A stretch of 64,000 nt of DNA, taken from Amycolatopsis eburnea. GTDB taxonomy: Bacteria > Actinomycetota > Actinomycetes > Mycobacteriales > Pseudonocardiaceae. The position numbers and the translations under genes are program-made. Shown piece after piece: positions 61,258 through 64,000 of the stretch (position 1 is the first letter of the stretch; the number at the start of each line of letters is the position of its first letter). The DNA lies in contig NZ_RSEC01000048.1 in the NCBI RefSeq assembly GCF_003937945.1, positions 62,001 to 126,000 on the forward strand. The letters are read 5' to 3'. The notes under the pieces were generated by a model that saw only the letters and a list, made by a program, of their open reading frames with translations, ran no database searches and was not told where the DNA came from.

Positions 61258-62998
61258 GGCTCTGGCCCAAATTTTGTGGTCCAGCCACTCAGAGTTACGC
61301 GAGTAGGACTCGTTTACGGAGCAGATGAAACCCCGCTCGCCCATACATTTGCCGTTTGAGCATCTTGATCCGGTTGACGTGACCTTCGACGACTCCGGAG
61401 TTCCACGGCAGCGTGAGTCCTGCGGTGACGGCCGCCAGGTCGCGTTCGAGGCCGGCTGCGAAGTTGTGCAGGCTGGGCAGATCGTCGCCACGGACGTCGA
61501 CAAGCCACTGTCCGAGACGTTCGCCTTGAAGAGTGGTGAGCATGTCGGCGAACGTCCCGACGTGTTCGACGAGGGCCGTCAACTCGGGACAGTGCGCCAG
61601 GATCGCCTGGAGCCGTCGGCGGTGAGGCTCCGGGAGCATCTCTGGGCGGGTGGTGATCCAGCCGCTGACCCTGCGGGGTGAGGGCGGCTTGAGAGCGACA
61701 GCTTGCGGGACCGTGCGCATGGTTCGCAGGTGGTCGCGGACGGCACCGTAGCCGCCGGCGTAGCCCAGGGCTCCGATCTCTTTCCACAACGCCCAGGCGT
61801 TTGTCGCGCCGTCTGCCCATCGCTGACGTAGGTGTGCCTTGAACGGGTCGAGTTTGCTCGGCCGGTTCTGCCACTGTCCGCTGAACAGGGCCTCCGGCGT
61901 GGCGGCACGTGCGTATCGGGCGACGGTCTTGCCGCCCATGCCCAGATGCCGGGCGATAGCACGCTGGCTGTGACCGGCGGCGAGCAACTCGTGCACGGCG
62001 GCGTGCGTAGCGCGGACGCGGTCGGCGAACCGATGCCCGGTCGGCCACGGCGAGACCTGCTCCTGATCGTTTGATGAGTCCGCGTCAGAGCCCGAAGGCG
62101 CAGGCACGTCCGTCGTGCTCAACGCGGCGCGGATGCAGGCTGAGTGGCGGGAAACGCACCGCTCGACCGTCTGGGTGAGGTTGTGCCAGAGATGCCAACG
62201 ATCGGCCACCTGCACTGCCTGCGGGGCGCCGACGGTAGCGGCTTCGGCGTAGAACGTCGCGCGGTCACGGCAGACGACCTCGATGCCAGGCCGTTCCGAC
62301 AGCCATTCCGCGACGGTGCTGGCCTCTCGGTTCGGGAGCAGGTCGACCGGTCTGTGGGTCTCCACGTCGACCAGCACGGTGCCGTAGACGTGGCCTTTGC
62401 GCTGGGCGTATTCGTCGACTCCGACGACTCGAGGATCCGATGGCGCGGGATCGGGCAGTTCTCCGACTCGCCGCAGCACGGTGCTGCGGCAGGACTTGAT
62501 GCCCAGGGCCGCGCACAACCGGGCGCCCGCTCGGCCAGCCAGGGCAAGACCGATGGTTGCCACGGTCGACCGCAACCTCTCCGACCAGCGACTGTGGCGG
62601 CGCGTCAGGCCAGGAACCTGCTCCGCGAAAGTCCTCCGCGGACACTGCTTCGCCTCGCACACAAAACGACGGACCCGCACCGTCAGTATCGTGCGGCGCC
62701 CGACCGTGGGCAGATCGTTCACCGACCGCGTGTAGTTCCCGTGGACCCGAGCCGACCACGTTCCGCAGGCCGGGCACTGGGCGCCGCTTGCCTCGACGTG
62801 GATGACACCGCGCAACTCGCCGCCCTCGGCGCGCAGGTCGGTCAGCACCACATTTGGCAAGTCCAGCAACAAGATTCCCGCGAGTTGCGGCGACGTCGAG
62901 CACACCGCCACAACGATGTCGATCACGAAGCAAAGTCACCGTGATCTTCCCCCTCCTGCTACGCAGCGTGGCCGAACCACAAAACTTGGGCCAGAGCC
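61258..62998. mobile_element. ISL3-family insertion sequence, complete
   Basis: The 1741-base element is bounded by imperfect terminal inverted repeats starting GGCTCTGGCCCAA(A/G)TTTTGTGG at each end. It contains one transposase gene. An 8-bp direct repeat GAAATTCA flanks it (61250-61257 and 62999-63006), as expected for ISL3. The frame of the target can be rejoined across the insertion. Confidence 0.92.
61295..62926 (-). CDS. ISL3-family transposase
   Basis: 543 aa from GTG. N-terminal zinc finger (QCPACGTWSARVHGNYTRSV and CEAKQCPRRTFAEQVPG), followed by an HTH, then the DDE-type domain: VVGVDEYAQRKGHVYGTVLV (first Asp), VQVADRWHLWHNLTQTVERC (second Asp) and LPWNSGVVEGHVNRIKMLKR (Glu). A second HTH (HSQRAIARHLGMGGKTVARY) is typical of longer ISL3 members. 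The length and intact motifs indicate an active enzyme. Confidence 0.93.
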   Translation of the reverse strand: MIDIVVAVCSTSPQLAGILLLDLPNVVLTDLRAEGGELRGVIHVEASGAQCPACGTWSARVHGNYTRSVNDLPTVGRRTILTVRVRRFVCEAKQCPRRTFAEQVPGLTRRHSRWSERLRSTVATIGLALAGRAGARLCAALGIKSCRSTVLRRVGELPDPAPSDPRVVGVDEYAQRKGHVYGTVLVDVETHRPVDLLPNREASTVAEWLSERPGIEVVCRDRATFYAEAATVGAPQAVQVADRWHLWHNLTQTVERCVSRHSACIRAALSTTDVPAPSGSDADSSNDQEQVSPWPTGHRFADRVRATHAAVHELLAAGHSQRAIARHLGMGGKTVARYARAATPEALFSGQWQNRPSKLDPFKAHLRQRWADGATNAWALWKEIGALGYAGGYGAVRDHLRTMRTVPQAVALKPPSPRRVSGWITTRPEMLPEPHRRRLQAILAHCPELTALVEHVGTFADMLTTLQGERLGQWLVDVRGDDLPSLHNFAAGLERDLAAVTAGLTLPWNSGVVEGHVNRIKMLKRQMYGRAGFHLLRKRVLLA

Positions 62999-63006
62999 GA
63001 AATTCA
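62999..63006. repeat. Target-site duplication, right copy
   Basis: GAAATTCA immediately after the right inverted repeat. Confidence 0.9.
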
Positions 63007-63065
63007 CTGACATAGCCAGGCGCTCGACGTCGCGCGGTCGTCACCGACTTCACGTCGGCAGCCAT
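62999..63065 (-). pseudogene. Possible IS3-type OrfA remnant interrupted by the ISL3 element
   Basis: Reading minus strand from ATG at 63065 gives a basic leader ending GYVSEF at the insertion point. Removing the ISL3 element and one target copy continues the frame as RRQMLAKIDG on the far side (61249 downward). The joined GYVSEFRRQMLAKID resembles the YPPEFRRQM start of IS3-family OrfA proteins. The rest is degenerate. Weak but specific. Confidence 0.3.
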
Positions 63066-63181
63066 GGACCGCCTGACGGGTCAGCACTCATCGAGACGCG
63101 GGTTGGCAAACAGCCTGGCACCTCGCCGGCTTGCCCAGGAAGCCTCGCCAGCGCGACTGCTGGTTACCGCACGGTAGGTTA

Positions 63182-63197
63182 GTGTCATGCTTGACAC
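63182..63197. promoter_or_regulatory. Palindromic operator overlapping the -35 box
   Basis: GTGTCA-TGCT-TGACAC is a perfect six-base inverted repeat with a four-base spacer that covers the -35 hexamer of the downstream gene, so a bound regulator would block the promoter. Confidence 0.5.
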
Positions 63198-63219
63198 AAA
63201 CTATCCCTGGGCTTACCGT
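63191..63219 (+). promoter_or_regulatory. SigA-type promoter of the TPP-enzyme-like gene
   Basis: Perfect -35 TTGACA (63191-63196), 17-base spacer, and -10 TACCGT (63214-63219, TANNNT form). The start codon of the next gene is at 63293, giving a leader of about 65 bases. Confidence 0.65.
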
Positions 63220-63292
63220 CTCTGCGGAACGCTCCATAGCGTCAGCCTGACGATAAGATCGTCGACCGGTCGAGTCCTGGAAGGGGCACGCC

Positions 63293-64000
63293 ATGACCGC
63301 AACCGAGCCAGCCCTCCACCGCGCACCTGCTTCCACGAGCCGGGACACGTGTCACGACCTTGCAGACGTCCTCGACCAGCAGATCGACCGGGTGGTCGCC
63401 GTGGCAGGATCTCCGGTCACTCATGTGGCCGAGTTGCTGGCGGCCCGAAAGGCCGCCAGCTTCGAGTGGGCGATTAACGAGAAGGCCGCCGCCGAGACCG
63501 CGATCGGCCTCGCCGCCGCAGGCTGCCGTTCGTGCCTGATCACCAAGCACAACGGCCTCGACCTCGCCCTCGATCCGCTGATGAACGCCGCGGTGCACAC
63601 CATCGGCGCCGGACTGGTCATCATCTCTGGTGACGACCCCGACGCGGCGGGCTCCACCTGCGTCCAGGACTCGAGACTGGTCGCACATTTGGCCGGGCTC
63701 CCGGCCTTCGAGCCGGCTCTGGACGGCGACGTCGATTACCTGGTCCGCGCCGCCCTGGAACTGTCCGAGAGCGCGAGCATCCCGGCCCTGGTGAAGATCA
63801 CCACCCGGATGCACCAGCACTGCGCCACGATCGCCGCACCACCCCCGCCCACACGCCGGCCCCAGACGATCCACTACCTGTCGGGGCCCCGCCTCGACAG
63901 GCACACCGCGCACGGCCTCACCAAACTGGGACGTCATCAGCGACACCGGCTCATCGCACAGCCTCTCGCCGAGGCGGCGTTCGCGCAGCCCGGCATTGTC
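63293..64000 (+). CDS. Thiamine-diphosphate-enzyme-like protein (indolepyruvate oxidoreductase alpha-type), N-terminal part
   Basis: Open from ATG 63293 (AAGGGG upstream) to the window end, 236 codons, so the C-terminus is missing. The visible part matches the N-terminal pyrimidine-binding domain of IorA/2-oxoacid:ferredoxin oxidoreductase-type proteins: VVAVAGSPVTHVAELLAARK, FEWAINEKAAAETAIGLAAA (catalytic-type Glu), CLITKHNGLDLALDPLMNAA then VHTIGAGLVIISGDDPDAAG. Likely a ThDP-dependent decarboxylation or oxidoreduction enzyme; substrate not clear. A consensus promoter and operator precede it. Confidence 0.75.
   Translation, partial: MTATEPALHRAPASTSRDTCHDLADVLDQQIDRVVAVAGSPVTHVAELLAARKAASFEWAINEKAAAETAIGLAAAGCRSCLITKHNGLDLALDPLMNAAVHTIGAGLVIISGDDPDAAGSTCVQDSRLVAHLAGLPAFEPALDGDVDYLVRAALELSESASIPALVKITTRMHQHCATIAAPPPPTRRPQTIHYLSGPRLDRHTAHGLTKLGRHQRHRLIAQPLAEAAFAQPGIV

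Noticed and set aside
60726..61328. 200-codon plus-strand frame ending in the IS
   Set aside because: It crosses the IS inverted repeat and target duplication and has no homology pattern, so it is a chance frame.

Overview
The window is high-GC DNA with actinobacterial signatures: GTG starts, ATGA/TGATG-coupled operons, a mycobacterial-type SOS box, BTAD/LysM and XRE/DUF5753 regulators, a MAB_1171c-type membrane protein and a DUF6355 secreted protein. Together these suggest a member of the Pseudonocardiales (Amycolatopsis/Pseudonocardia-like). I see no rRNA, tRNA or CRISPR array.

Layout. (1) 1-5.8 kb: an accessory, defence-flavoured stretch with a wHTH protein, a DUF4268 nuclease-like protein, a GIY-YIG protein, a GHKL ATPase carrying a C-terminal PD-(D/E)XK motif, a DUF6308 protein, and an NYN-domain gene cut off after about 91 codons. 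(2) 5.8-23.8 kb: a large serine recombinase directly abuts the cut NYN gene and marks one end of an integrated conjugative element. Inside are two tandem methyltransferase-fold genes, a sigma-like protein, and a conjugation operon: VirB2-like pilin, VirB6/TrbL-like membrane protein, PrgI/VirB3-like protein, VirB4 ATPase, a DUF3644 cargo gene on the opposite strand, a VirD4/TraG-like coupling protein split by a frameshift, a replication-relaxation protein and an NlpC/P60 cell-wall hydrolase. No relaxase is recognisable and the other end of the element is not in view. (3) 23.2-28.3 kb: a MoxR-type AAA ATPase, a HExxH metallopeptidase/VWA protein and two unknown genes, facing a two-domain wHTH gene across a strong terminator. 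(4) 29.1-41.7 kb: a complete Tad/Flp-type pilus locus, from a BTAD/LysM membrane regulator to a lipoprotein, with a prepilin peptidase on the other strand.

(5) 41.7-50.7 kb: secreted proteins and regulators: an HTH-NTPase-TPR regulator divergent from an XRE gene (shared TTGGAAT operator), an alpha/beta hydrolase, ImmA/IrrE peptidase, MAB_1171c-type membrane protein, NUDIX hydrolase and a TPR regulator. (6) 50.8-56.8 kb: a compact cluster of XRE/DUF5753 regulator, Cys-containing small protein, radical SAM enzyme, thymidylate-kinase-like protein, EEP-family phosphodiesterase, NUDIX hydrolase and GNAT protein, next to a RecA/ImuA-like gene with a perfect SOS box. (7) 57-64 kb: a VOC protein, two small unknowns, a SIR2-TPR protein, an ISL3-family insertion sequence with an 8-bp target duplication, and the start of a thiamine-diphosphate-enzyme-like gene running off the end.

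How the genes work together. The conjugation set would build a Gram-positive type IV secretion channel: wall hydrolase, pilin, membrane pore, VirB4 motor and coupling protein. The Tad set would make a surface pilus powered by CpaF and matured by the prepilin peptidase. The three most interesting unexplained modules are the MoxR/metallopeptidase-VWA/wHTH set, the radical SAM/nucleotide-enzyme cluster, and the SIR2-TPR gene.
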